NCBI GenBank assembly: GCA_025934735.1
Contig: JAICWP010000002.1
Location: 248,001-312,000, forward strand
Direction of reading: 5' to 3'
Source: Terriglobales bacterium
GTDB lineage: Bacteria > Acidobacteriota > Terriglobia > Terriglobales > Acidobacteriaceae
DNA length: 64,000 bases
Shown here piece after piece: positions 17,505 through 26,272 of this stretch. The notes beneath the pieces are model-generated. The model saw only the letters and a program-made list of their open reading frames with translations. It had not been told where the DNA came from and did not search any database. A program made the translations under genes and the position numbers. Each line of letters begins with the position of its first letter. The stretch's first letter is position 1.

Positions 17505-17680
17505 GCCACCTCGATTCACCACACAGACACGAAGGGCCAGATGAAATGAATTTGCCGGCTTGCGGCTCGAAGCGCTGTTCTTCGGCTTGCAATTGATGGG
17601 AGATGCTGCGCACAAAAAAGGCCGCCTGTTTGGACGGCCTATCCGACAAACGCCAAGCTCTCTGCGTTCTCTGTGGTTAA
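17505..17680. repeat. inverted degenerate repeat words around a terminator
   Basis: ATTCACCACACAGACACGAAGG near 17513 and the inverted CTCTGCGTTCTCTGTGGTTAA near 17660-17680 belong to the same purine-rich word class as the ACCGCCGAGACGCCGAG copies at 15214 and 33426. They flank the dinB terminator. No gene is seen between pilT and the DinB-family gene. Confidence 0.55.
17612..17640 (-). terminator. rho-independent terminator of the DinB-family gene
   Basis: Read on the minus strand, AGGCCGTCC-AAACA-GGCGGCCT is followed by TTTTTTG. It lies about 50 bases past the stop codon at 17688. Confidence 0.8.
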
Positions 17681-17687
17681 TTCGCGG

Positions 17688-18212
17688 TTATGCGGCTTTC
17701 CACTCCTCATCCGCGCTGCCGCCATAAATGGAGGGCACCTTCGCCCCCATCGGCCGCAGGTAGGTCGAGAGTTGGCCGCGGTGGTGAATGCTGTGGCTGG
17801 TCACAAAGCTCAGATAGAACACCGCCGGGTAATTGAACGCGCCATAAAAATCCACCGGCTTGCTTAGCTGCTGGTCGGTGAGCGCGCGCACGCGGGCCAG
17901 GGCACGAGGCAGGTTGGTCTCGTACCAGGTCAGCATTTCGCTCACGGTGTTCGGCTCCTGGAACCGTGGCTCCATGTTGAACTTGCCATCAGCAATCTCA
18001 TCCAGCAGTTGCACCTCGGTTGAGACCAGATGCCAGGCCAATTCGAAGCCGGTGCGTGCTTTGGGATCGGGACGGTACTCGCGGCTGCGCGCCTCGGGAA
18101 GGGCGGCTACCACTTTCTTTGTGGTTTCCATCTCGCGGGCAACGCTGCCAGCGTTCATATCGCGAAGTCCGAGCACGAAGTCTTTGGTGAGAGAGGGTTG
18201 CGGAACTGCCAT
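17688..18212 (-). CDS. DinB/YfiT-like putative metalloenzyme
   Basis: A 174-residue four-helix-bundle protein of the DinB superfamily. The metal-binding His triad is visible as LAWHLVSTE for the first His and TSHSIHHRGQLSTYLRPMG for the other two. That superfamily includes thiol-dependent transferases (bacillithiol, mycothiol, glutathione) and many uncharacterised proteins. The C-terminal part KVPSIYGGSADE is common in acidobacterial members (recollection). The start at 18212 has AAGGAGG five to six bases upstream; the frame continues open but without similarity. It is a single-gene unit with its own terminator. Confidence 0.85.
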   Translation of the reverse strand: MAVPQPSLTKDFVLGLRDMNAGSVAREMETTKKVVAALPEARSREYRPDPKARTGFELAWHLVSTEVQLLDEIADGKFNMEPRFQEPNTVSEMLTWYETNLPRALARVRALTDQQLSKPVDFYGAFNYPAVFYLSFVTSHSIHHRGQLSTYLRPMGAKVPSIYGGSADEEWKAA

Positions 18213-18340
18213 AAGAACCTCCTTCTGTGATTGCGGCTGGTGGTGTTGAGGTTGAGGGTTGGCGTGAACCGGGGATGCATAACCTGCACCCCCGTTCGCA
18301 AATATTACTAGGGCCCTGAAGAAACTGCTTGGCTTTAGCC

Positions 18341-18379
18341 TTCTGGCTTGGAGCCAGCCAGCTAGTAAGCCAGCCAGCG
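18341..18379. repeat. short repeat CCAGCTAGTAAGCCAGCCAGC behind ilvE
   Basis: The words CTGGCTTGGAGCCAGCC and AGCTAGTAAGCCAGCCAGC form a local inverted structure directly after the ilvE stop. A near copy (AGCTAGTAAGCCAGGCAGC) stands in the same place behind another minus-strand gene at 26291-26312. Confidence 0.65.
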
Positions 18380-19327
18380 CTAAACGCTCACCGGCTGCTT
18401 GCTTCCCACCGGAACCGGCGTGAGCCATTTAAAGCGATCGGCCACTTCGCCACGCAGGATGCCATAGAACTCCTCCGCGATTTTGCGGGTGACCGGCCCC
18501 ATGGTGCCTTTGCCCACGCTGATCTTATCCACCGAGCGCACCGGCGTGATTTCCGCGGCAGTTCCGGTGAAAAACACTTCATCGGCAATGTAGAGCATTT
18601 CCCGCGGGATCATCTGCTCCACGATCGGAATTCGCAGCTCATGCGCCAGCCGGATCACCGAATCGCGGGTGATGCCGGGCAGCACCGAGTTGCCCAGCGG
18701 CGCCGTCAGCAGCGTTCCCTGGCGCACCACAAACAGGTTCTCGCCCGAACCTTCGCTCACGAACCCACTGCTGTCGAGCGCAATCCCTTCCACGTAGCCG
18801 TTCATGATGGCTTCCATCTTGATCAGTTGCGAGTTCATGTAGTTGGCGCCTGCCTTGGCCATCGCCGGCAGCGTGTTGGGCGCGATACGCGTCCACGAGG
18901 ATACACAAACGTCCACGCCCTGCTCGATGTCGCTGCCCAGGTATTTTCCCCACTCATAGTTGATGATGTAAACCTCGGTGGGCGAGTTGAAGGGATTGAC
19001 TCCGGCTTCGCTGTAGCCACGCAGGATGATGGGCCGCAGATAGCACGGCCACACCTGGTTGACCTTCACCAATTCCTGCATGGCCGCCACCAGATCCTCA
19101 CGGCTGTAGTCCACGTCAATGCGGTAGATCTTGGCCGAATCCAGCAGGCGCTGGGCGTGCTCCTGGGCGCGGAAGATGGCAGGGCCGCTGGGCAGCGCGT
19201 AACAGCGCACGCCTTCAAACACCGAGGAGCCGTAATTCACCACGTGCGCCATTACGTGCAGGGTGGCATCGTCCCACGCGATGAGTTTTCCGTTGTGCCA
19301 TATCTTCGCGGTCTTCTTGATGGCCAT
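18380..19327 (-). CDS. ilvE: branched-chain amino acid aminotransferase
   Basis: A PLP-dependent class IV aminotransferase that interconverts Leu, Ile and Val with their 2-oxo acids using glutamate/2-oxoglutarate. The chain of 315 residues has the usual start (KTAKIWHNGKLIAWDDATLH), VNYGSSVFEGVRCY, the PLP-Lys region AKAGANYMNSQLIKME, the GIALDSSGFVSEGSGENLF signature and the phosphate-binding FFTGTAAEITPV. ATG at 19327 has AAGGAG seven bases upstream. Other ilv or leu genes are absent, so it is a stand-alone gene. Relatives include D-amino-acid aminotransferase and 4-amino-4-deoxychorismate lyase, but the EGVRCY and GTAAEITPV segments favour IlvE. Confidence 0.95.
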   Translation of the reverse strand: MAIKKTAKIWHNGKLIAWDDATLHVMAHVVNYGSSVFEGVRCYALPSGPAIFRAQEHAQRLLDSAKIYRIDVDYSREDLVAAMQELVKVNQVWPCYLRPIILRGYSEAGVNPFNSPTEVYIINYEWGKYLGSDIEQGVDVCVSSWTRIAPNTLPAMAKAGANYMNSQLIKMEAIMNGYVEGIALDSSGFVSEGSGENLFVVRQGTLLTAPLGNSVLPGITRDSVIRLAHELRIPIVEQMIPREMLYIADEVFFTGTAAEITPVRSVDKISVGKGTMGPVTRKIAEEFYGILRGEVADRFKWLTPVPVGSKQPVSV

Positions 19328-19540
19328 GAGCGCTCCTTGAATGTTGTACCTGCTGGCCCGTGCAACTCTTAACGCCGTCGAAATTTCAGCAGGTGTACCG
19401 GAGGAGGGCGCGGGTTGCGGGTGAGCACGTCCAGGCTCAAGTACAGGCAATTATAACCGAGGGAAAGACCTGAGCCGCCCTGGCATCCACGCAAAAAGTG
19501 TCTAAGAGAAAAAGCTCACCGGCAGGATTAAACAAAACAG

Positions 19541-19650
19541 GTGTGGGCGGGCTGTGCGGGCATTGCCTGTGTGGGCACGGGGCTTTGCCCCGTGCAGGCG
19601 GCAGTGTGGGCATTGCCTGTGTGAGCACGGGGCAGAGCCCCGCCTCTACG
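19541..19650. repeat. tandem GC-rich palindromic repeat
   Basis: Two tandem units (19561-19610 and 19611-19650) share CATTGCCTGTGTG(G/A)GCACGGGG and each contains a CGGGGC..GCCCCG palindrome. A partial unit precedes them. The gap from 19328 to 19659 holds no gene, only this array and a short unremarkable stretch next to the ilvE start. The element resembles those at 12340, 35371 and 51613. Confidence 0.8.
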
Positions 19651-19659
19651 TTCCTGGTG

Positions 19660-21165
19660 TCACTGCGGTTGTGCTGCCGTCGGCACCAGCACGGGCATTG
19701 GGGTGCTCTCGGCAGCGGTCTTCGACGCAGCGGCTCCCGGCAATTGGTCCCCGCGGAAATAGCGGCCATGCTGGGTCCGCATTTCCGACATGGCCATCAG
19801 GGGCTTGCCGTAGTCGTTGCGCGCATTCCAGAAGAGGAAGCCGATCCCTCCCTCCTCCTTCGCTACCCGTACTTGCGTGATGATGTAATTCGCCGAATAG
19901 GTGCGGGTGCGCCAGCCAAAGGCCTGCAGCCAGGGCCGCAGCACCACTCCCGTGGTCTTGGTATCGCGACGGAAGCGCGCCATGGATTCGCCGATAAAGT
20001 GTTCCGGCGCGTCGCCGGGGTGGGCATAGCCGTCCATGCCAAAGAAGTGCGAGGGGTAAATCATGGGCGAAAGCACGTCACAGTGCAGCGCCATGGCCGG
20101 AATGTCCTGCCCCGTGTGCGCCAGGTCCACCGGACGCTGCCAGGCCATCACCCCAAACACGTCCAGCGAAAGCAGTACATGCAGGGGGTGAATTTGGGCG
20201 TAAGCGTCGGTCAGGAAATGGGTTATCACGTCGGAGCGGCGCCAGTCCGGGTGCTTGGTCTGGAACAGAAAGTTGGCGTCCTTCTGGTCGCCCTCCGCGG
20301 GAAAGCGCACGTAGTCGAACTGGACCTCATCCACGCCCGCCTCCGCAGCCGCCTTGGCCAGGGCTATGTCAAACGCCTGCACCTCGGGATGGGAGGGATC
20401 GGTCCATACCAGCTTGCCGTTCTCCTTCCAGGGCTGCCCGGTGCGGCGGGAGCGAACCGCCAGTTCCGGGTGGCTCACCACCAGGCGCTCATCGCGAAAA
20501 ATGGCAATGCGGGCGATGCTGTGCATGCCTAAAGAGTGCAAGTAACGGGCAAACTTGGGTAGATTGCGAATCACCGGCCGCCGGGCGGGCGAGTTCAACG
20601 GATGCTGGAAGGGAATGTTTACAATGCCGTCGCTGTCCTTGATATCGAAGACGACGGAGTTGCCGCCCATCTCCCGCCAACGATTGATGATGCGCATCCC
20701 TTTTTCGCTGCTGGCCATGGCGCCAGTCAGGTAAACGGCGCGTACTTCGAAATCGCGATTCACTTCGACCGGTCGTTCCAAAATGGGACCGGCCAGCATC
20801 CCAGGGATAATTATCTGCTCTTCGGGATGCAGAAAGTTGCCGTGCAGGCCATTGTTGGCCTGCCGGATAGCCGCTTCCAGTTCGCCCACCGTCAGGAAAG
20901 AAGTTTGCGGTAAATAGACACGCGCCAAGGCAGGCAAGCTTTCGCCGCGCGTAACTTGGTGCAAAGTCTGTCCCGGCTGAAGCACACGAGCCGCGGCGGT
21001 GGAGACTGCTACTCTCCCCGTGCTTGCCGGTTGATTGGAGCCGGTGCGAACTATGCCCGCTTGAGGCGGGGTAGCGGCATGAACGAAGCGCGGCGCTTTA
21101 TTCCAGAAAACCAACGCCAACGCCAGGAAACAAACACTCGTGACGACCAGGCCTTTTTGACGCAA
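19660..21165 (-). CDS. exported LysM + putative glycoside hydrolase (DUF4015-type)
   Basis: A 501-residue exported protein. The N-terminal hydrophobic segment (VTSVCFLALALVFWN) acts as signal or anchor. A LysM-like module around residues 60-120 starts with LQPGQTLHQVTRGESLPALA and ends with EEQIIIPG. From about residue 132, EVRAVYLTGAMASSEKGMR opens a TIM-barrel domain of the DUF4015 putative glycoside hydrolase family, with SVVFDIKDSDGIV, VDEVQFDYVRFPAEG, HVLLSLDVFGVMAW and DVLSPMIYPSHFFG; Asp in the VQFDYVRFP segment is a likely active-site residue. Activity on an envelope or extracellular polysaccharide is inferred. The start is TTG at 21165, because no ATG precedes the hydrophobic segment in frame. 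A Pro/Ala-rich tail ends it. Confidence 0.85.
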   Translation of the reverse strand: MRQKGLVVTSVCFLALALVFWNKAPRFVHAATPPQAGIVRTGSNQPASTGRVAVSTAAARVLQPGQTLHQVTRGESLPALARVYLPQTSFLTVGELEAAIRQANNGLHGNFLHPEEQIIIPGMLAGPILERPVEVNRDFEVRAVYLTGAMASSEKGMRIINRWREMGGNSVVFDIKDSDGIVNIPFQHPLNSPARRPVIRNLPKFARYLHSLGMHSIARIAIFRDERLVVSHPELAVRSRRTGQPWKENGKLVWTDPSHPEVQAFDIALAKAAAEAGVDEVQFDYVRFPAEGDQKDANFLFQTKHPDWRRSDVITHFLTDAYAQIHPLHVLLSLDVFGVMAWQRPVDLAHTGQDIPAMALHCDVLSPMIYPSHFFGMDGYAHPGDAPEHFIGESMARFRRDTKTTGVVLRPWLQAFGWRTRTYSANYIITQVRVAKEEGGIGFLFWNARNDYGKPLMAMSEMRTQHGRYFRGDQLPGAAASKTAAESTPMPVLVPTAAQPQ

Positions 21166-21501
21166 CCATCACCGTCCCACTGCAAGAGCCCACAGAACCA
21201 TCTGCATGGTACTGCAATTTGCCGGCCGGCTCTGGTTACCCCAGTTCATTGGACGCTGATTCTGCTGCCCAGGATGCGCAAAGCTTTTCTACTTTCCTTC
21301 CCGCAGGTACAAATTCCGATTGACACTTTCTGTCATTTCGACATCTAAGCGGTTATGAGGTGAGTCCCGGTGGGCGCGCTCCAGGATGGCGAGCCATTTG
21401 CTACGGGACTTAGGTACCGTTAATTGCTTGCGTCCGCGGTTGCGGCACAAGTCCAATCTCCCAGGACGGCCCTATGAACGAAAAATGGGGCCGGGAAAAG
21501 T
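21166..21501. other. 336-bp divergent intergenic region
   Basis: The region lies between the glycoside hydrolase gene (minus) and the AAA+ gene (plus). It contains one good -35 box (listed separately) but no gene or strong terminator hairpin that I can support. Confidence 0.5.
21320..21348 (+). promoter_or_regulatory. possible sigma-70 promoter for the AAA+ gene
   Basis: A perfect -35 hexamer TTGACA at 21320-21325 is followed about 17-18 bases later by a poor -10 match in CATCTAAG. The A/T content rises here. Transcription would begin about 150 bases before the AAA+ start codon. Confidence 0.35.
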
Positions 21502-22656
21502 ATGCGAACAGGCTTAAATACCGCACTTGACCCTACCCGACGCAGCAATGACGCGCAGGAGTTTGAAAATTTCTTACACCGCAAAATCGTTGGCCAGGAC
21601 GACGCTGTCCAGAAGGTCACCGAGATATACCAGATGTTTCTGGCGGGCTTAAACGCGCCCGGGCGCCCAGTCGGCAACCTTCTTTTCCTCGGGCCCACCG
21701 GCTCGGGCAAGACCCGTGTGGTGGAGGCAGTAGCCGAGTCGCTGTTCGGCGATCCCCGCGCCTGCATCAAGATTGACTGCGCCGAGTTCCAGCACAGCCA
21801 TGAGATTGCCAAGCTGATTGGCTCGCCGCCCGGCTACCTGGGCCACCGCGAAACCCACCCCCTGCTCACCCAGGAGGCGCTCAACCAGTGGCACACAGAG
21901 AAGGTGAAGCTCTCGCTGCTGTTGTTCGACGAGATTGAGAAAGCTTCTGACGCGCTGTGGCAGCTGTTGCTGGGTATTCTCGATAAGGCGAATCTCACGC
22001 TCGGCGATAACCGCCGCGTGGACCTCTCGCAATGCCTGATCTTCATGACTTCCAACCTGGGCGCCGGCGAGATGAATGATCTGATGACCGGGGGCATGGG
22101 TTTTGGGCAGGTGCCCACCTACGACCTGCACCTGGACGACAAGATCATGCGTACGGCTCAGGACGCGGCGCGGCGCAAGTTTTCGCCCGAGTTCATGAAC
22201 CGCATTGACAAGGTGGTGGTCTTTAAGTCACTCCGCGAGGAGCAGCTGCGCCAGATTCTGGAAATCGAACTGGGCATGGTGCAGCAGCGCATCCTCATGG
22301 CCACCGGCAACAACCAGTTCGTGTTCACCTGCAGCCAGAAAGTGAAGGATTTCCTGCTGCAGGAAGGCACTGACCTGAAGTACGGCGCGCGACACCTGAA
22401 GCGCGCCATTGAACGCGGTATCGTGTTTCCACTGGCCAACCTGGTCGCCACCGGCCAGGTGCGCCTGGGAGATTTTGTGCGCATTGACATGGCGCCAGAA
22501 GGCAGGATGACCTTTACGAAGGAAGCTGAAGGCGCCATGGTGCCGGTTTTGCTAGAGAAGTTTGGGCCGGAAAACGCGGTGCCTGCCGCCGCCCGCGCCG
22601 CCCGCTCTGCCGGTAACCGCCGCGAAGCGGGAGCGTCGCTGCTCGATCACAAGTAA
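21502..22656 (+). CDS. stand-alone ClpB/ClpA-like AAA+ ATPase (single D2-type module)
   Basis: A 384-residue cytoplasmic ATPase that corresponds to only the second AAA+ module plus the C-terminal small domain of Clp/Hsp100 unfoldases. Visible motifs: Walker A GPTGSGKT (64-71), the pore loop GSPPGYLGHRE with its aromatic Tyr, Walker B LLLFDEIEKA, a sensor-1-like FMTSNLGAGEM, the arginine-finger region FSPEFMNRIDKVVVF, and a sensor-2 segment KYGARHLKRAIER. There is no N-domain, no first AAA+ module, no ClpB middle coiled coil, no ClpX zinc finger and no obvious ClpP-binding IGF loop. Upstream similarity begins at about residue 19. The role (disaggregase-like or a dedicated remodeller) is unknown. 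GGGAAAAG precedes the ATG, and a terminator follows. Confidence 0.88.
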   Translation: MRTGLNTALDPTRRSNDAQEFENFLHRKIVGQDDAVQKVTEIYQMFLAGLNAPGRPVGNLLFLGPTGSGKTRVVEAVAESLFGDPRACIKIDCAEFQHSHEIAKLIGSPPGYLGHRETHPLLTQEALNQWHTEKVKLSLLLFDEIEKASDALWQLLLGILDKANLTLGDNRRVDLSQCLIFMTSNLGAGEMNDLMTGGMGFGQVPTYDLHLDDKIMRTAQDAARRKFSPEFMNRIDKVVVFKSLREEQLRQILEIELGMVQQRILMATGNNQFVFTCSQKVKDFLLQEGTDLKYGARHLKRAIERGIVFPLANLVATGQVRLGDFVRIDMAPEGRMTFTKEAEGAMVPVLLEKFGPENAVPAAARAARSAGNRREAGASLLDHK

Positions 22657-22681
22657 TAAATCCGCGAACCTGCGGATCCAC

Positions 22682-22711
22682 GGGTGCCGAACCTGGCGCC
22701 CGCTTTTGTTT
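22682..22711 (+). terminator. rho-independent terminator of the AAA+ gene
   Basis: GGGTGCC-GAACCT-GGCGCCC forms a seven-base-pair stem (one G-T pair) followed by GCTTTTGTTT. It lies 25 bases after the stop codon, in the gap facing the convergent GTPase gene. Confidence 0.75.
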
Positions 22712-22806
22712 AGCAATTAGTTCGAACTGGTTTGCAGAGCGCCGAAAGCATCCGGGTCACGTTGCTGCTGTGAGCAGCAGCTGAGAACCGGGAACTGCCC
22801 ACCGGA

Positions 22807-23394
22807 CTAACTCCCCTGTTTCAGCTCCACCAGCACTAGTTTGGCTACGGCCTTCAGCGTCTCAAACACGCCCACGCCCTGGAAGGCGACCGCCTCGACC
22901 ACCGGCTCGTCTTTTTTCCATAGCTCCTTTTTGAGCGTATCCACCGGCATGGCGTTGGGCAGGTCGCGCTTGTTGAGTTGCAGCACGTAGGGGATGCGGG
23001 TGAAGTCGTAACCGTGCTCTTTTAGGTTTTCCTGCAGGTTATCCAGCGCTTCGGTATTGGCGTCCATGCGCTCTTCCTGGGAATCAGCCACGAACACCAC
23101 GCCGTCCACCCCGCGCAGGATCAGCTTGCGGCTGGCATCATAGAACACCTGCCCGGGAACGGTGTAGAGGTGGATGCGGGTCTTGAAGCCGCGCACCGTG
23201 CCCAGGTCCAGGGGCAGAAAATCGAAGAAAAGAGTGCGCTCGGTCTCGGTGGCCAGCGAGATCATCTTGCCTTTCTGCTGTTCCCCGGTGCGCTCAAAAA
23301 TCCACTGCAGGTTGGTGGTTTTGCCCCCCAGTCCAGGACCGTAATAGACGATCTTGCAATTGATTTCCCGGGCTGCGAAGTTGATAAAGCTCAA
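22807..23394 (-). CDS. mglA: MglA-like small GTPase
   Basis: A 195-residue Ras-like GTPase of the MglA family, which in myxobacteria sets the leading pole for gliding and type IV pili. P-loop [12 protein letters not shown] near residues 17-28, [18 protein letters not shown] as the switch I/insert, [17 protein letters not shown] as the switch II region (a Pro-Gly-Gln variation of DxxG) and the base-recognition motif QLNKRDLP are present. The TTG start at 23394 is used because GAGG lies about eight bases upstream and the family begins with MSFINFA(S/A)REINCK. The usual partner MglB (Roadblock/LC7) is not adjacent, so it is an orphan here. Its presence fits with pilT elsewhere in the window. Confidence 0.93.
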   Translation of the reverse strand: MSFINFAAREINCKIVYYGPGLGGKTTNLQWIFERTGEQQKGKMISLATETERTLFFDFLPLDLGTVRGFKTRIHLYTVPGQVFYDASRKLILRGVDGVVFVADSQEERMDANTEALDNLQENLKEHGYDFTRIPYVLQLNKRDLPNAMPVDTLKKELWKKDEPVVEAVAFQGVGVFETLKAVAKLVLVELKQGS

Positions 23395-23558
23395 ACTATT
23401 GCCTCAGCGCCAGCTCAGCCGAACATCCGGCCTCTAAGATTTAGGTCCTTTGCGGAGCAGAGAACTTTTTATATCACAGACTTGCGGCTGAAAGCAGGGT
23501 TCCTCAGGTTACTACTTAGGCGGAATGCGAACCCGGGGCCGGCCTCGGACAAGAGCCG

Positions 23559-24932
23559 CTAACGTCCGGGAGGCAACGGATAATAGCCGTATTTGGCAGT
23601 GACCTTCAGATTGGGGTGGTCCACCCGCACTTCAATGTCGCGGTAGCCGCTGCTCACCGTAGCCCGCGCGGTGTAACCGATGGTGTACTGGTTGCGCGCC
23701 TCGCGCGTCAGTTCGCCATAAGAGTTCTCGATGGTTTTGCGGGTAAACGCCGGGTAAACCTGGCCGCCGCTGGCCGCCGCGTATTTGGGAAGGATGTTGC
23801 TTCTTCCCAGCCCCGGAATGTGAATCTTTTCCGCTGTGTTGTAGCCCGGAATGGCCGACCCGCCCACCGCCACCGCGTATACCGAGATGTTGTGGGAGAG
23901 CAGGAACTTCATCACCTCCCGGTAGCTGGCCGTACTGTCGGTTTCCAGGCCGTCGCTGATGATGAAGATCACTTTGCGCTTGGTAATGTCGCGCTTGCTC
24001 AGATCCACGGCAGCCTGCAACAGCGCGTCGTTCAGCACGTGCGACATGCGCGGCGGTGGAACCTGCGCCATGGCGCCCTGGTCTACCGGCAGGCCATTGA
24101 CAGTGGGACGCGAATTGAGCGGGCCGCCGCCGAAGGGCACGCCTCCGGTCTGGCCCTCTTCTCTGTCCTTCAGCATGTCGAGCGTGGAGTCCAGCTTCTT
24201 GTTAACGGCCGTGAAATCCAGCATTCTCTGCACCACATTGCTGTAGGTGTAGAGTGAAACCTCGTCGAACTGGCTGAAAGCGCCTTCCAGAGCGCTCAGG
24301 CTCTCCTTCACTTTGCGGAAGGCGACACTGGGAACGCCAGTGTCAATGATCACCGCGGTCGAGAGCGGGAACGGATCGCTGGTAAAGAACTTGATCTGCT
24401 GCTTCACCCCGTTCTCGTAGACCGAGAAGTCTCGCGGTGTCAATCCTTCCACCATGTGGCCGTTGTCATCTTTTACCGTAACCGGCACCACCACGAAATT
24501 GACGGTGGTTTGAAGAGTATAGAGCTGGTCGCGGGGACTGGAAGGCACATCTGGGGCGCCTCCCCGCGGCACCGTCGTGATTTTCGGCTGCGGCGGCGGG
24601 GCCTGCTCCGGCGGTGCCTCAACGGGGGTTGTAGTCCCTACGGTGGGTAAAGGGGAGGCCGGCGCCGTACCCGGCTGAGGTTGCGGCGTGGAGGGCAGTT
24701 GCTTCGCACCCGGGAAGGGCTGCTGCGGGCGGCTGGCGGAAGGCGCATCAGGAATGTTCTGCTGGTCCTGGCTTCCTGTTTTCTGGGTCTGGGTGGCAGG
24801 CTGAGTATTATTGTCTGGCTGAGTTTGCTGCGTCCCTGCTTGCGACTGCGCTAGCGTCCTCAGGGGACCTGGGCACAGGCCGATCATCATCAAGATAACC
24901 CCGACCCAGCTCCATTTGCCTGGCTTTAGCAT
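23559..24932 (-). CDS. exported VWFA-related protein with degenerate MIDAS (copy 1)
   Basis: A secreted protein of the acidobacterial VWFA-related type. After the signal peptide (WVGVILMMIGLCPGPLRTLAQ) comes a Gln/Pro/Thr-rich disordered region of about 110 residues containing NIPDAPSASRPQQ. An Ig-like strand segment VNFVVVPVTVKDDNGHMVEG and DFSVYENGVKQQIKFFTSD precede the VWA domain. The first metal-binding loop reads VIIDTGVPSV, so the DxSxS motif has lost both Ser. FIISDGLETDS keeps the second Asp. The end EVRVDHPNLKVTAKYGYYP closes with the usual C-terminal beta domain. The function is unknown. ATG at 24932 is assumed, with GTG at 24959 as the alternative. It stands head to head with copy 2. 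Confidence 0.85.
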   Translation of the reverse strand: MLKPGKWSWVGVILMMIGLCPGPLRTLAQSQAGTQQTQPDNNTQPATQTQKTGSQDQQNIPDAPSASRPQQPFPGAKQLPSTPQPQPGTAPASPLPTVGTTTPVEAPPEQAPPPQPKITTVPRGGAPDVPSSPRDQLYTLQTTVNFVVVPVTVKDDNGHMVEGLTPRDFSVYENGVKQQIKFFTSDPFPLSTAVIIDTGVPSVAFRKVKESLSALEGAFSQFDEVSLYTYSNVVQRMLDFTAVNKKLDSTLDMLKDREEGQTGGVPFGGGPLNSRPTVNGLPVDQGAMAQVPPPRMSHVLNDALLQAAVDLSKRDITKRKVIFIISDGLETDSTASYREVMKFLLSHNISVYAVAVGGSAIPGYNTAEKIHIPGLGRSNILPKYAAASGGQVYPAFTRKTIENSYGELTREARNQYTIGYTARATVSSGYRDIEVRVDHPNLKVTAKYGYYPLPPGR

Positions 24933-25146
24933 CTCCTGTGGCCGCCTCTCCCCGGCCACGCTTTTTCTCGCATAGCCGAGTCCACTTCCTGCATCTTAGA
25001 ATAGCAAGAGCTACCCTAATAATAGCTGAGCCGGCAGGCTTCGGGCATGACTACGGTCGCAGCCGCGAGTGACAAGCATCACTGCTCTCGCTGCGTACCG
25101 CGTCTCCCCGCTGAGCTGCCCTGATTCAAATTAGGAGAGATCCAGC

Positions 25147-26187
25147 ATGTTTCGTACCCAGGCCCTTCGGGGGTTGGTGGCCCTGCTCGTGATGGGGCTG
25201 CTTTGGCCGGCGTTGCTTGCCCACGCCCAGGGGGCCTCGCAGCAGCCTGCTTCCAAGCAGCAGGAGGGCGACCAGTCCGTCTCCACCTTGCAGGTGAACG
25301 TCAATGTGGTGAACCTGTTTTTCAACGTGAAAGACAAACGCGGCACGCTCATCCCCAACCTTACGCGCAACGACTTCAAAGTCATCGAGGATGGGCACCC
25401 GCAGAACATTAAGTACTTCACCGCTGAAAGCGACCAGCCGCTCACGCTGGGCATTCTGATTGATAGCAGCGTCAGTCAGGAACGCGTGCTGCCCATGGAA
25501 AAGGAAGTGGGCGCAGCTTTCCTGAAGGAAGTTCTGCGCCCCAAGGACGAGGCCTTCGTCATCAGCTTCGATGTGAATGTGGACTTGTTGCAGGACTTCA
25601 CCAACTCCGCCCACACGCTGCGCACCGCCCTCGACCAGGCCAAGATCAATGGCGGCGGCGGTTGCGGCGGCATACCTGGCCTTGGCGGAGGACCGGTTCC
25701 CTGTACCAATCCCAAGGGCACTCTGCTTTATGACGCCGTCTATCTGGCGAGCCACGATAAGCTGTCCACCGAGGTGGGGCGCAAAGCCATGATCATCCTC
25801 ACCGATGGTGAGGACCAGGGCAGCCAGGAAACCGTCCGGCAGGCGATTGAGGCCGCCCAAAAGTCCGACTCCATCTGTTATGTGCTGCTCATTGCCGATC
25901 GCGGTTTCTATGGGCTGGGAGGCTATTCCGGCGACCGCGCTATGAAAGAACTGGCAGAGCAGACCGGCGGCCGCGTAATCAGCGTCGGCAACAAGCCGGA
26001 GAAGCTCAAGCAAGCCTTCGATCAAATCGCCAACGAGTTGCGTACCCAGTACAGCATCGGCTATACCCCCAGCAACACCAAGCGTGATGGCAGCTTCCGC
26101 CGGGTGGAAGTCAAAACCAAGGAAGGCTACAAGGTGCAGTGCCGCTCCGGATACTACGCTTTGCCGCCGCGCGGGGAAGGGGACTAG
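25147..26187 (+). CDS. exported VWFA-related protein (copy 2)
   Basis: A secreted VWA protein of 346 residues with AGGAGAG about ten bases before the ATG. The signal peptide is VALLVMGLLWPALLAHAQG. The sequence then follows the family plan: VNLFFNVKDKRGTLIPNL, NDFKVIEDGHPQNIKYF, and a VWA domain with an intact MIDAS first loop LIDSSVSQ and IILTDGEDQGS. Around residues 160-185 lies a glycine-rich insertion with two Cys (NGGGGCGGIPGLGGG, VPCTNPKG) absent from the two neighbours; a disulfide is possible. The end RTQYSIGYTPSNTKRDGSFR and GYKVQCRSGYYALPP is typical. It is divergent from copy 1 and lacks the Pro-rich linker. Confidence 0.88.
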   Translation: MFRTQALRGLVALLVMGLLWPALLAHAQGASQQPASKQQEGDQSVSTLQVNVNVVNLFFNVKDKRGTLIPNLTRNDFKVIEDGHPQNIKYFTAESDQPLTLGILIDSSVSQERVLPMEKEVGAAFLKEVLRPKDEAFVISFDVNVDLLQDFTNSAHTLRTALDQAKINGGGGCGGIPGLGGGPVPCTNPKGTLLYDAVYLASHDKLSTEVGRKAMIILTDGEDQGSQETVRQAIEAAQKSDSICYVLLIADRGFYGLGGYSGDRAMKELAEQTGGRVISVGNKPEKLKQAFDQIANELRTQYSIGYTPSNTKRDGSFRRVEVKTKEGYKVQCRSGYYALPPRGEGD

Positions 26188-26272
26188 CCAGGCCGAAGCC
26201 GGAATCGCTGGCAAGTTCGCTCCCAAATGAGGTTTATCTTTGTCCGGAAGTGAACTTGGCTGTGGGCTGTAT

